Source: Symsagittifera roscoffensis (lineage: Eukaryota; Xenacoelomorpha; Acoela; Convolutidae). Taken from it: a stretch of 64,000 nucleotides of DNA. The translations under genes were made by a program, and so were the position numbers. Of the stretch, positions 32,314 to 43,692 are shown piece after piece; the first letter of the stretch is position 1, and each line of letters opens with the position of its first letter. Where the stretch lies: the NCBI RefSeq assembly GCF_963678635.1, contig NC_087063.1, positions 9,954,386 through 10,018,385 on the forward strand, read 5' to 3'. Below the pieces are notes generated by a model, which ran no database searches, was not told the DNA's origin, and saw only the letters and a program-made list of their open reading frames with translations.

Positions 32314-35165
32314 CATTTGTGGTACCTAACCAGGCATGCTAAAATTACACTCCCAAATCCAAAGTTCCTCAGTACATTTTTTTGCGGCCGTAAAAAAACT
32401 TTGAACTCCCCCTTGATGAATACAGCTTAGAAGATAGAAGAATTTGTAAACCTTATGCTGTGAATCAAAACTAACACAGTTCCAGCTAATATTTTTAGGG
32501 CTTTAAAGCCACGAAGCTGCCATTAGAGCATCTAAAACAACTGCCTCAGTAGCACAAAAACTTCATTCACTTTTTTAAACTTTTCTATATATTCAACTGT
32601 ACATACGAGATTTTGGCTAAAAAGATTCGAAATAAGTTGTCTCTGACGACAAAATGGTTTCGATAACACAACACAGAAAAGTTTTGATGGTCTTTCTGTG
32701 CAGAAATTACTCAGAAAAAAATGAAAAACTGGTTTTCACTGCAGCTTTCGTAGCTCTCATTCAACAATTTGTAACAAAATAATTCTAATCGACAAGCATA
32801 AAGTTATCGATTTAAACAAACTGTATAAACAATCAATTTTCAGCCTTTTTTCAGAATAATTTCAAAAGGTCAAAACAGTCATTACGAGGACAAACAGTGC
32901 ATTTTGTGAATTGTAAGCGGATTCCACGAGGACGTTCTTTTTTATTTTTATTGCATGAAATTGTATGAATAGTATTTTTTCGCAAACGCAGATTGTTTTT
33001 TTTTTCCAATTCTCAACTTTTGTGTTTGTTTAAGCAAAGTAACCCTGGAGAATAAATACCCCTAAGAAATCAAAAAATTGCATAATGAGACTTTTCCATG
33101 GAGTAAAACTAACTGTGATGCATTTATGTAGTATAAATTTACTCAAACTTTTACAAGTGGCGCTGCAATACTCTGCTGTTGCAGAAGTTCAGAAACAAAA
33201 AAAAATGTTTTTGCTGGAAAAAACACAACTTGAAAAAAGCAACAAATTTTTAGAATACTTTTGATCAACTGGACTACTTTTTGAACAAAAAATTATATTT
33301 TGCGTGCTGTTTTTTTGCAAAAGAGTAGAAATTCGTTTTGCGACAGATATAAATGAAAAAAAATTTTTGAAAATTTTAAATGAAAAAAATTTTTTTAAAA
33401 TTTTTAATCTCCATTGTTTGGATAGAATTACTATCGGTTTTTCACTAATAAATTGTATGTATTTGTTTGACTAGCAATTTCAGTATGTGGAGGTTAACCT
33501 GGGTAGGTGGATTTAAGAAGAGAGTCTAACAAAGTTTTCGTTGATGTGAAAAAAATCAAAAAGATGCATATGTATCTATCAAGTACTACGCAACTTTTAA
33601 TAGGTTGATAATAAAGGGTAAAGGGGGAATCTATGATGAATGTATGCACAGGTAGGGGATAAAATAGAAATTTGCGACAACAAAAGGGCAATTTCAGATC
33701 CCATCGGAATTTTAGAATGGACACGACAAGCAACAGACATTTTGTATTGTTTGTTCCCAAATCTATAAATTATGTAAAAATTCTCGGTCATTGAAAATAT
33801 ATCAGCTTCATTATAAATCTCCTCCAAGCGACAACCATTTACTCTGCCTTTTAAGACTGAGCTCTTGGTTTAATAAACATCAAAAACGTCTGTTTTCGTT
33901 TTCATTAGACTATAATGATTGATATTGTGTCAAAGCAAAGCCCTTTAGCCAGCCCTTGTAGAAGCTGTAGTACCAGAAAGCAGAGCCAATTTAATCTTAT
34001 CCTGAGATTATAATCTCCCCCTCTCTTTTTCTGTCGGCTAGTCCAGTAAGACCATTAAGAGATTTACCTACTAGCGTTGCCTATATACTACCCCTGATAA
34101 ATTTTAAAATATCCCCTAAGTTATGTTTGTCATTTTTGTTTTCTGGTAACTTTTTCACTTCGAACTTGTTCAAAGCCTCCCTTAAAAATTAGTTAGCATT
34201 TAAATTTTATGTTACAATTGTCAGAATATAGTCAGAGTCATTAAAAACAAGAAATAGCGTCATAAAAGCCCTATAAATGGTTTCACTCTAGGTAATAAAA
34301 AAGCCAATAACCATCTTTTTTTTCGATGATTATGATTTTTTTAGTCCAAGAGAAAGTTTCCATTTATTGGCACCGATGCGTCTGTAGATTCCATTTCTAG
34401 GCTCCTAAGCTGAAAATAACTGCATCATCAAATTAGTTTTGATCTGCTTTTTTCAACTCAGCTTTCCAAGTGAAATTTGAGACGAAGCCGGAAAAATTTG
34501 CAGTCCATTAGTCAGACAAGCGACGCTCCACCTAGATCAATAACAACAAATAAATTCATCACACTCGAAAGCATTCTTCATTCTACTCCTTCAAGCTAAC
34601 GCTTTACTTTTTTGCCTCGAAGAAGTTACCTCCAATTAACACATTGATCCTTTTTAAGCCAGAATATATCCAGATTGTAATTTCGGGTAATTCAGCACTT
34701 TTAGACAAAAAATCAGGCTTTATGTTACTTGGGCTACAAAGCATCCAAATCGATGCTGAAAGTGATAAAATTGCCAAAACACTTCAGATAGATGTTAAAT
34801 CAGAGTCTAAGCGCAAAATTGAACCCGAAAATGCGACCTTAAAATACAATTCATTCTGTTATAAATAAGTACTTAAAATAACCTTAAAATAAGTATTCAT
34901 ACTGTTTTTAATGTGGATTGAACATAGTCAGCTTCTAATGTTTTTTGAGACTATTCGATTGATTTTTACCCAAATAAGTTCCCAAAATTGTCTTTCCATT
35001 GAAAAAGCAGGACGCATTCATTACTTTTGTTATAGACTTATTGTTAAAAATTATTTGCCCAATCAAGCGTGACGTGAATGCTCGTCCAACCAAGCAAATT
35101 CACTGAGGCATTTTTCCTGTCAGACAGAAAAAAAACGCAGTCTTTCGTTGAAAATAGGGTTATAA
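32314..35165. other. Gene-poor stretch
   Basis: No gene recognised. Minus-strand frames at 33494-33760 and 33597-33827 and a plus frame at 34644-34868 show no domain or splice support. Confidence 0.5.
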
Positions 35166-35275
35166 ATGGGTTACTCATCTAAGACAAAGCAGCCTTGCTT
35201 CTCGTCGCAGCAGCTGTACATGGACTACTTCTACGAGTCGCCTCCAGTCGGCAAACGACAGAGTGTAGCGTCCAG
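35166..35275 (+). CDS. First recognised coding exon of a small secreted-type gene
   Basis: ATG at 35166, directly after an in-frame TAA, opens 36 codons plus two bases and ends TCCAG before a clear donor (GTGAG, GT at 35276-35277). Base composition is much more GC-rich and codon-like than its surroundings. The peptide reads LYMDYFYESPPVGKRQSVAS; GKR is a dibasic site of the amidating type used in peptide precursors. The N-terminus (MGYSSKTKQPC) is not a signal peptide. An alternative acceptor, CTTGCTTCTCGTCGCAG (AG at 35209-35210 or near), could start the exon later and receive a signal-bearing upstream exon. The phase at the 3' end (2) matches the exon at 39207. The family is not recognised. 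Confidence 0.6.
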
Positions 35276-35536
35276 GTGAGAAAATTTTCTCGAATTTGAT
35301 CACATCTCCTTCCAAAAAGTCCCGACTAACTTTGATAAACTTTTTACTGAACCAAAAAAACCTATAAGTTTAAATTTCGTCTTAACTACGACCAATCAAG
35401 TTTTCGGGTAAAATCTGGTCCAAATGCTCCAATTTGCTTGACCCATACGGTTGATACATAATTCGAGTACCTCAACTCGAGCTGTTTGGTTTGCTGAAAA
35501 CAGCCCAGCAAGCAGTGAAAATTTCTAATAGTTTTA

Positions 35537-36626
35537 CCCGCACCGGAGTTCCATGGATAATAATTAATTATGATGGAAAATTAATGTCTAAAATGTTGTC
35601 ATTATAACCCATTATTGTTGCAAATTTAGACCACGATCATATTGTCATTAATTGAATAATTTTGTAAATACACAATCCATAAAAATCCATTATAATGAAC
35701 TGTAATCAATTTAAAATCCATTTTAGTTGATTATAACTGATTATAATCTGTACATTGTTTTGCAAATCATTTGCAAAACTTGCAACATAACTTACTCGCA
35801 ACCTACTCGCAATCTAAACCTACTCAAATTAAGCCCCCCTCTTCAGTTTGCCCCCATCCACATTCGCCTCCATCCACATTCGCCCCCTCCCCCCTTACAA
35901 CCGAATTCAAACCACTCCCCTACGTTTATCCCTACGTCCACCCCCATGATTACTAAAGTTTACCACCAAACCCAACCCCCCAAATTACAGTCCCCCCTCA
36001 GATTGTTAACGGGGACGGGGAGGGGATTACTCAGTGTAAACAACTCCTATTTACCCCCACTCTCCAGTTTAACCCCCTCACCCAAGTTACGCGGGGTGGG
36101 GTGGGATGTGTTAAACTAAGATGTGAAGGGACGCGTGGGGTAAACTAAGGTAGGGTAAACTGGGTGGGGGGAGGTGGCGGGAGGTAAACTGTGGGGGGGG
36201 GGGTAAACTGGGGAATCGGGTTGTTAAAAGAGGTGGTGGAGTTTACGTAAACTATAGAAAAAGTAGAGAAAACTTAAATTCAACTTTATGTGAAAGGTAA
36301 GAATTAAAAGCAACTGCACGAAAAGGAAATGAGATAACTTAAAAAATATATATTCCAAAAATCATAAATTCTTCTCAAAAAATACATGATAATCGATTAT
36401 AATCTTTCATAATGGATTATATTGATTAAAATATATCATGATAACAATCCATTTGTAATGGTTTATAATCGACTATAATCGATTAGTTTGAATTATGTTG
36501 ATGTAAAAAAATACTAGAAATATAATCCATTTTTGGTGGATTATAATCGATTACTTTTGAGATTTCATAGATAATGACTATAAAATGGCAATATAATCGA
36601 TTATTAACCATGAACTCCAGTGCGGG
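35537..36626. mobile_element. Inverted-repeat (MITE-like) element, copy B, in the host intron
   Basis: Ends CCCGCACCGGAGTTCCATGG and CATGAACTCCAGTGCGGG are near-perfect inverted repeats. The inner flanks repeat ATAATCGATTATAATGG motifs. The centre holds a C-rich arm (35,836-36,080) and a G-rich arm (36,090-36,230) with repeated GTTTACCCC / GGGGTAAAC, able to form a hairpin or G-quadruplexes. Proline-rich frames over the C-rich arm are composition artefacts. Confidence 0.8.
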
Positions 36627-37451
36627 TAGCTGGCAAATTAAAACCAATTGGATTATTTGGCAAAAAAATTAACCCTTTACAGCATTGTAACGGTATAAAT
36701 GATCTATTAGCAAACTCGCCCCCTCCTTTCCTGAAACGGATATTGTTACGTAGATTAAGTCAGTCGAACTATCGACCAATCAGAATGCAGCAAAATAAGA
36801 ACTCTCAATACAAAACTCTAGCGCTAATTTACTATATTTATTCAGAGGGGTGACGATTCTTAAGTAAATTGTATAATGGGGGGGGGGGGATTGTTGAGTA
36901 GATCCAAAAAATGTGTTCCTAATCCAGCTTTGTTACCTTAATATTTCGTATCAACGTATCTCCTCGTCCTCGTTATCAGTTAGGTTTAGTGTCAGGTGTA
37001 GAATACCCAACAGATCTCAGAAAAGTATTTTTTTTATTAAATCACAGGGTATAATTAAAAGTAAAAAAGCCAAATTTCTACGTGTTTTCTCTGATTTTAC
37101 GCCGAAAAAATGTTGACAAAAAGTTTTCTCGTCAATGATCCACTACGGCAACATACTTTACCTTTGAATCTATGAATATAGATGAGCCAGAGTTTTTGAT
37201 GTGGGTTATGATACAGTTCTCCATTTTTAACTAACTATTGCTGTTATGATAATAGAGAAGCGTTGATTTGATCTGCGACGTCAAACACAGCCCGCCAGGA
37301 TCTTTTTTCAAGCAATCAGATTAAGCGCGATTGTTTATTTTTTTGTCTGCTTTACTAACAATTATGAAATGAAGGTTATCTGCTTGCTGCCAGAACACCT
37401 GGCTACATGAAAACTAAAATCGCCTCACTGGCCTTCGATATGTTAAGGGTG

Positions 37452-39000
37452 CCCGCACCGAAGTTTCTCCGATTATTATCTATTATCTGGCGATTTTGTG
37501 GTCGAACCAAAAATTATTCTTTTAATAATCAATTATCTGGTAATTTTGTGGTCGCAGAGTAAAATAATCGATTATATGGAGAAAACAATCCATTGAAAAG
37601 CTTTATTTTTATGACGATTATGTTGGAATTATAATAGATTATAATAAATAGATTATAATAGATTATAATATAAACAAAATTGATATAAAAATTCGATCAA
37701 AACACAAAAAAGTGCGACCTCAACTTTTTCAAATTCTTAGTTGCCTGAGCATAGAAATATAAGATTTTTAGCAGCAAAACAAGCTTTTAAGTAAAGTTTG
37801 AACTGAATTTCAAGTTTTTTTTCGTGTCTTGTTTTTACATCATTCTCAATCCCATCAGAACTCGAAATAATAAATTTGATTTGAATGGGCGGGATGAGCG
37901 GCAGGTATGAAAAATGACTTAACTCAACAAAAAAGACTTCGTAAATTTGTTTAATTTGCATCGTATTGTAATGGGGGAGTTGGATAATGTATCTTAGAAT
38001 AAAATCTAAAAGTCTTTTTTTTTGAATAAAGTCATCTTTCATGCCTGCTGCCAATCCGACCCATATTTGATTTGGTGAATACTATGATGTTTTTCTAATG
38101 TTTTTAATTTTCAGATCATCTGATTACTGCCCGTATGCTTTCAGTAGTTTGATTACTATTGAATGAATTTTCTGGAATCTTTACAATTGTGTTTGTACAA
38201 AATCTGATTTACAATGATGATTTTCTACATTTTTTTTGCATATTTTCGAGCTCAAAATGTGATTTATATTGACCCATTTAATCATTTCTTTTAAAAATTT
38301 TTGCCCGAGATCTGATTTACAATAATGATTTACTATGATTTCATTGCATATTTTTGAGCTCAAATCTGGTTTATATTTACAATATTCTTGAATTTTTACA
38401 TATGTTTTTGCACAAAATCTGATTTACAATGATGATATTTTGTATTTTTGTTGCATATTTTTTGTGCCGAAAATCTTGTTCATTTTGATGATTTTCATGA
38501 ATTGTGTCGTTTGGTTTGAATTCAACTTTTGCTTTGAGTTTTCATATAGCACGCTTTTAAGAAGAGAAAAATTAATTTTTCTGACAATATAATTAAATTT
38601 TTTGACAACATAATCGATTTTATTGCAATTTTATGGCGATAGCAATAGTTTTTATTGCGATTTTATGGCAGTTTTATGGCGGAAACAATAGATTTTATTG
38701 CAATTTTATGGCAAAAACAATAGATTTTAATGCAATTTTATGGCAAAAACAATCGATTTTATTGCGATTTCATTTTGATTTGAGGGCAAAAAAATAGATT
38801 TTATTGAGATTATATGGAGATAAAAATACATTTTAGTGGAATTACAAGGCAATATATTCTTGATGAAAATAATCTATTTTCTTTGTATTATAATAGAAAA
38901 TGTTGCTTAAATTGGTTACACATAATCGATTATAATGGCAATATTTTCGGCAACATTTTCTCAATATAATCTATTTTTATCCGAGAAACTTCGGTGCGGG
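37452..39000. mobile_element. Inverted-repeat (MITE-like) element, copy C, in the host intron
   Basis: Perfect 18-bp terminal inverted repeats, CCCGCACCGAAGTTTCTC and GAGAAACTTCGGTGCGGG, are related to but distinct from those of copy B. Inside are ATAATCGATTAT motifs, an array of GATTTACAATGATGATTTTC-like units (38,200-38,450) and an array of about 36-bp ATTTTATTGCAATTTTATGG units (38,600-38,800). A minus-strand frame of 105 codons (37737-38054) shows no transposase feature. Confidence 0.82.
38600..38800. repeat. Tandem array, about 36-bp unit
   Basis: Successive ATTTTATTGCAATTTTATGG plus CAAAAACAATAG units, four to five copies with substitutions, inside copy C. Confidence 0.75.
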
Positions 39001-39206
39001 TGGTGGTATACAAACCAGTCGAAGTATAAACCAGTCGGAGTAGCAATCAAAAATACCAAAAACACGTAAGTGTTATATAATAGTTATGCAACAATTGCAA
39101 AAATTATGCAAATTTCCATCTTATGGTGTAAATTTTCGGCTGGTTTCAATATTCTGCGCAGTTTCGGTTGGTTTTTACTTTGGCTGGTATATTCACACTC
39201 TTTAAG

Positions 39207-39379
39207 GGTTTTCAACTACTGTGACCCGGATGAGGCTCTCATTTCCCTGGACCAGAGCGAGCGGGCCAGTGGGTGTCCACTAACTGTGCCCATGAAGCAG
39301 ACCAGACTGATGAACTGTCTCCGCAACCAGTGTCCATGTGCCAAAGAGGGATCAATCACACCAGCCGCTTGCCAGTCAG
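39207..39379 (+). CDS. Second exon, cysteine-rich segment
   Basis: The acceptor CACTCTTTAAG (AG 39205-39206) and donor CAG/GTAAAC (GT 39380-39381) bound a 173-base exon. Its first base completes the codon left by the 35275 donor, so the two exons join without a stop. The frame reads YCDPDEALISLDQSE, then GCPLTVPMK, MNCLRNQCPCAKEG and PAACQSG: six cysteines in 57 residues, as in extracellular or hormone-like peptides. GC-rich, balanced codons stand out against the flanking AT-rich DNA. It ends in phase 1. The cysteine spacing matches no family I can name. The exon start could shift slightly, but the frame is clear. Confidence 0.65.
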
Positions 39380-40140
39380 GTAAACTTATGCGATTTTTGG
39401 ATCTTGTTAACTATCCCCCCCCCCCCCTATGATACCTTGTAACGAATCCCCCCTATTGCAAAAGGGGGGACTGTTAACAAGCTTCCATTTTTTATTACTA
39501 ATTTTAATGAGGTAAAATAACTATAGACATGTTCCTTCAAATGTGTGAATCGTTTTATTTAAAAATCATTACGATTTATCGAAAAATATCATAAGGAAAA
39601 TTATCAGTAAAAACTGCAATTACCCCGCAGAGTTAAAAGGAAAGGAAAAAGAGCCACATAGTACCTATTACAACGCAACATTATTGCAGTGCAAAAGACA
39701 GAATAGAATGTTCCTACAGAGGCGAAGCTGAGCTTCACGCCACTTGCGATATAACACAAAAAAAATCGAAAAAACAAAAGTGTCGAAAAAAATTAGATCT
39801 ATCATAATGAATAAGACAAGATTTAAAAAAAAGAAACAGCTGAGGTAAATCAAAACTTTTAAAGCATTTATATTGTTAAAAAAGCTTGCACTCAAGTAAG
39901 CTATTTAGTTGGATGGTAAAAGAAAGCGGAAACTAAGACGACAAAAAGTAAACCGAAAGCGATGAATTCGAAAATTAAAAAAAAAATCTTTAAATATTTT
40001 GAACTGCGAACTTATTGGAGTAAGACTAATAAAGATGCACAGCGAGAGTAATAGATCAATAAGCACATTATACGTCGCACATACTGCATGCATATCGTGT
40101 ACTGCATGCATGCTGAAATCTTGGACAACGTTGTTTACAG

Positions 40141-40190
40141 GAAAAAGAATTGAGTACCCGATTGCTCTACCCTTGCTATCGCAAGGGTAA
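40141..40190 (+). CDS. Possible last exon of the small gene
   Basis: ACGTTGTTTACAG (AG 40139-40140) is a fair acceptor. Joined to the phase-1 donor at 39379, the first two bases complete a glycine codon and the frame then reads KRIEYPIALPLLSQG before TAA (40188-40190). The junction thus creates another Gly-Lys-Arg, like the one in the first exon. An AATAAA at 40568-40573 would give a 3' UTR of about 400 bp. The exon is short and was chosen for phase and context, so it is only a candidate; a longer intron with other exons beyond the retroelement is also possible. Confidence 0.3.
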
Positions 40191-40567
40191 TCACCTTTAT
40201 CTAGCGGAAAAGGTTACATTTTTCCAGAATGATTCTCTTTTTGTTGGAGTAGGAGGTGGCGCCTTGAGATTTAGTTTTTCCTACTAGCGCTTTAAATCAC
40301 AAGAAACCGATTTTAATTATATTAGTCGGGGTCAATGTATGGGTCAAAACACGACTAAAAAGAATTCAAACAGATAAATCACTCAACTTTTGTTTTACAT
40401 TTCTTTAAACTTTAATTTAGGGTGGAGAAATAAAAACACCCAATACAATGTTTCCTTACTTTCAAATTTCAATTAATCTCATTCAATTTTTCAAAAACAA
40501 TTTTTTCGCTTTTTTCTAATTTTGTCTCTTTTGTGCGCTTTGCGCAAAATACGATTGACTTTTAATC

Positions 40568-40573
40568 AATAAA
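40568..40573 (+). other. Candidate polyadenylation signal AATAAA
   Basis: Canonical hexamer about 380 bp after the candidate stop at 40190; such hexamers are common by chance in AT-rich DNA. Confidence 0.25.
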
Positions 40574-40857
40574 ACAACACCTAAACTTCAATATCAATAT
40601 CAAATTAAGTGCAAAGGATCTACAAAAAGATTGGGCTAAATGTTTTTGTATCATGGGTTTTGTGATAGCAAATACGTATTTGGAAATATTAAACTCGAAA
40701 ACTCTTCCTACCTAAACGCTCAATCAACAAATATCCACACATGAACTTGAAATTGCGAAAACTACAAAACGAAGCTAGTAATTCTCCGTACCTTTCTTTG
40801 TTAATAGTTTCAGTAGTATAAAAACTTCAGTAGTTTCAGTATTATTAGTTTCAGTAG

Positions 40858-41215
40858 TAGGGGTGGATTTTCAAGAAAGTTTTGAAAAATTTGTCGAACT
40901 TTTTTTAGGTATACCAAAATGATTTTCTGAGCTCTCCCAAATCATTAAAGACCCATTTTGACCAAATTGTTGACCAAAAATAACTTTTTTGGAAAAATTT
41001 TACCAGTAATCGCGTTTTTTGGGCGCGCGCTCCCCCCTCAAAGTTAGTATATTTTGTGCCAAAGGCGCCTTTAGAAAAATTTTTAAGTCAGTCCGCCAAA
41101 AATGGATATTTCAAAATATTACAAAGGGGTGACCCTTTGAGTCGACAGGGGGTCGAATCCATGAGGAGGGAAAAAGGCGTCCGCCCCTGCCCCCCCCCCC
41201 CCCCGCTAAATCGAC
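40858..41215 (+). repeat. GGCGGA-type dispersed repeat
   Basis: GGTGGATTTTCAAGAAAG, GAGCTCTCCCAAATCATTAA, GGGCGCGCGCTCCCCCC, AAAGGCGCCTTTAGAAAAAT and a 16-base C-run before GCTAAATCG follow the order of 23838-24235. Confidence 0.75.
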
Positions 41216-43315
41216 TGATGTGTGCTTATGAAACCTCTAAGACGAGAAAGGGCAAGTTCATGCTTCATAGCTTCATAAAACCATTTTGAGCCAAAAATAA
41301 ACACAAGACAATTGAACTCTTCAAGCTACATCAATTCTTTCACGGAAATTAAAAAAGATACATCGCGACTAACAATGCTTCAAACAAATACACCGCTCAG
41401 TTTTGTGCAACATTTCTTAGTGTTAATCAATTTTGGCTCAAGATGACTGAAAAGTTTCAATTTCTAAAAAACCCAAATTTACTTGAGCAAAGCATATTCA
41501 CAAATTAAATCAGAAAAATCAAGTTTCAGGACATCCTTATTAATTAATTTTCCAGCGCGCTTGCCAATTCAGACAATGCTTTGTGTAAATATTTATTTTT
41601 AGATCGAACGGCGTTTACCCAATTTCAGAGAAATGAGCAATTGAGAAACAATGATGAACATTGCTATCAAGTAATTCTCTGATAACAAGCCTCTGAGCTG
41701 AAAACCGATCATCGATTGCCTGTAGAAAAGCTGTATTTTATGCGTGTCTTGAGGTCTACATTCTTTGCTAAAGTTCGAATTATTTTGCTAGTTAATTCGA
41801 AACTACAACATGAATTTGCTCTCTGATGAAAAATAAACAACTGAGATTCAAGATGCAAAATTAAGTTGAAAAAAAATGCAGATTCAAGGAAGTTAATGGG
41901 GAAGGAATACCCATTGACATTTAGAAGAAAATAATTTTAAACAAGGATAGCCGATTGCTGTTCAAGTAGCACAGAAGGTTCTGACCATATTCATAAAAAA
42001 ATAGTAAAAAGTATAAATATTTTTAATTTTCTTCAAGTTAAAGTCGTATTTAGCGACTGATTTGATTCAAGAGCTATACGATCGCGTATAAAAATAGTGG
42101 AATAAGCATGATCAACAACAATTGTTTTGAGCAAAATAAAAAAAACGGGAAAAAAATTTAAAAATTTAAATCAACTTTTCGCACAGCAATTAACAAAAAT
42201 CGTTTGAAAGTTTCTTAGCCAAATAAGCGTTAACTGAGATATCCACATCTAGTTTTCTGTATGGTGAAAGCAAGTTTTATTATCGTAAAAGCCTAAAAAC
42301 AAAAGTGATTTACCATAAACTCGCTCAAAATTAGACGAAATCTCAAAAATTTTGAGACAGACTTTTTCAACACTGGGACAAGTTTTTGATGTTTTTAAAG
42401 GTCGTTCAAATCACACATAAAAAGGCTTTGATACAATATATCGGTTGATCCATTCCGATGATTATTTGTGGTACCTGATTTTGCGTGGAAAATAAAAAAA
42501 AAACAAAAAAAGGACAAAAATAAAAACACCAGAATACAAACTTCCTCCCCATTTTCAATGGTCGGGAGAATAATTACAAACAAGAATTGACACGGCATAA
42601 ATTAGCTCTAAAAATGCAAAATGGTAACTAAGAAAAAAAATTAAAATTTTGCTTTGGAAAATGAAAACTTCACTTTTTTGAATCATCAAGTCGGATACTA
42701 TCTCGCAACTTCTGTCTCAGGTTTTTTCAGGGTCATGCCTTGATAAGCTGCATAGCTTTTTGCATGATCCTTGGTGCGTTTGATTTGTACATGCGGTTTA
42801 TTGTTTACCTGTCTGTATAATATTACTCTCCTAAATAAACTATATAAACTATATTCACTATGCACCGTATTCGAACCACCGTCATAAAGAACATGCCTAA
42901 AGAACCCCCCCCCCGTCATAAAGAGTATCAAGTTAGCGCCTCTGTTTCATGGTCGCTTAAAATTGCGCAAACACTGGCCCTTTTTAAGGCAAATAGTACA
43001 GATGCTATTAAATTCCGTATGCTATGCAGCAAAAGTGCCACTAATGACCACTCTGTTTTGCAAGTCAGGTCGGAAAGAAATTGAATTCTTAATATAACAA
43101 AACATTCGCTGGCTTGCAAGTATAAAGAAAATAGTTATAAATTATTAGGCTCAAACTATTTTCTATGTCTGTTTTCGGATTGAACTATGGAGTTTTTTTA
43201 GAATTATCTTTCTGCAATTCAAGGGATGGATGATGAACGTTGGTATTTGGCGAACATCGTAATCTTGTCTGGTTCCTCTTGTTAGAGAAGTTCCAGGACG
43301 CTGGAGTTAGGGGCA
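41216..43315. other. Gene-poor stretch with inverted dispersed repeats
   Basis: AACAAGGATAGCCGATTGCT (41,940) and TTTTGCGTGG (42,480) are inverted parts of the 20690-22600 family. 42,700-43,130 is less AT-rich and shows no clear gene on either strand; it may be a fragment of another mobile element. Confidence 0.5.
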
Positions 43316-43666
43316 TCAATCGTTGTGTCTTCTTGTGACAACGACTGTGATCCCCAATGAAATCAATCCAATTTCAAGATGGTTTGCTATGACGGGTTTT
43401 TCTGTATTATGTAGAGAACTTGTTTTGTGTGCAACCTCGTCTGGGAATGGCGTGAAGATCGTGTGTGGAAGGGATGCCTTGTATATCGGATCTCTACGTA
43501 TACTTGAACATCGAGGTGGTCATTGGTCTAGTTCAATGAAGTCCTTTTCTGCGAAGTCAAGTCGTACACTAAATCCTTTGAGTCGTGATTGTGGACGGCA
43601 TGTCGGTTGTGTATAGCCATTCTTTTGTGCGAGTGTGATGGGATCATCTGGTCTTTGGATGTTCAT
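43316..43666 (-). pseudogene. Last small ORF of the large element (one in-frame TGA)
   Basis: ATG at 43666 opens a minus-strand frame of 117 codons interrupted only by a TGA at 43522-43520. It lies 26 bases after a candidate 3' splice site (ATTATACTTTGCAG, AG at 43694-43693). The first part reads MNIQRPDDPITLAQKNG and is basic; after the stop comes a hydrophobic patch (ISLGITVVV). The strand and the A/C-rich composition match the rest of the element, so I assign it there. It may be a spliced accessory gene. No family was recognised. Confidence 0.4.
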
Positions 43667-43692
43667 CTTTGTTGTTGTGTATGATCTATATA

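Larger units (their letters stand above)
39380..40857. other. Intron and 3' region of the small gene
   Basis: C-run at 39413-39427, otherwise AT-rich; it contains the candidate last exon (40141-40190) and an AATAAA at 40568-40573. Confidence 0.45.

Noticed and set aside
33494-33827. Overlapping minus-strand frames of 76-88 codons
   Set aside because: No domain, no splice signals, AT-rich composition like the surrounding DNA.
35727-36119. 130-codon proline-rich frame
   Set aside because: Lies on the C-rich arm of a MITE-like element; low complexity.
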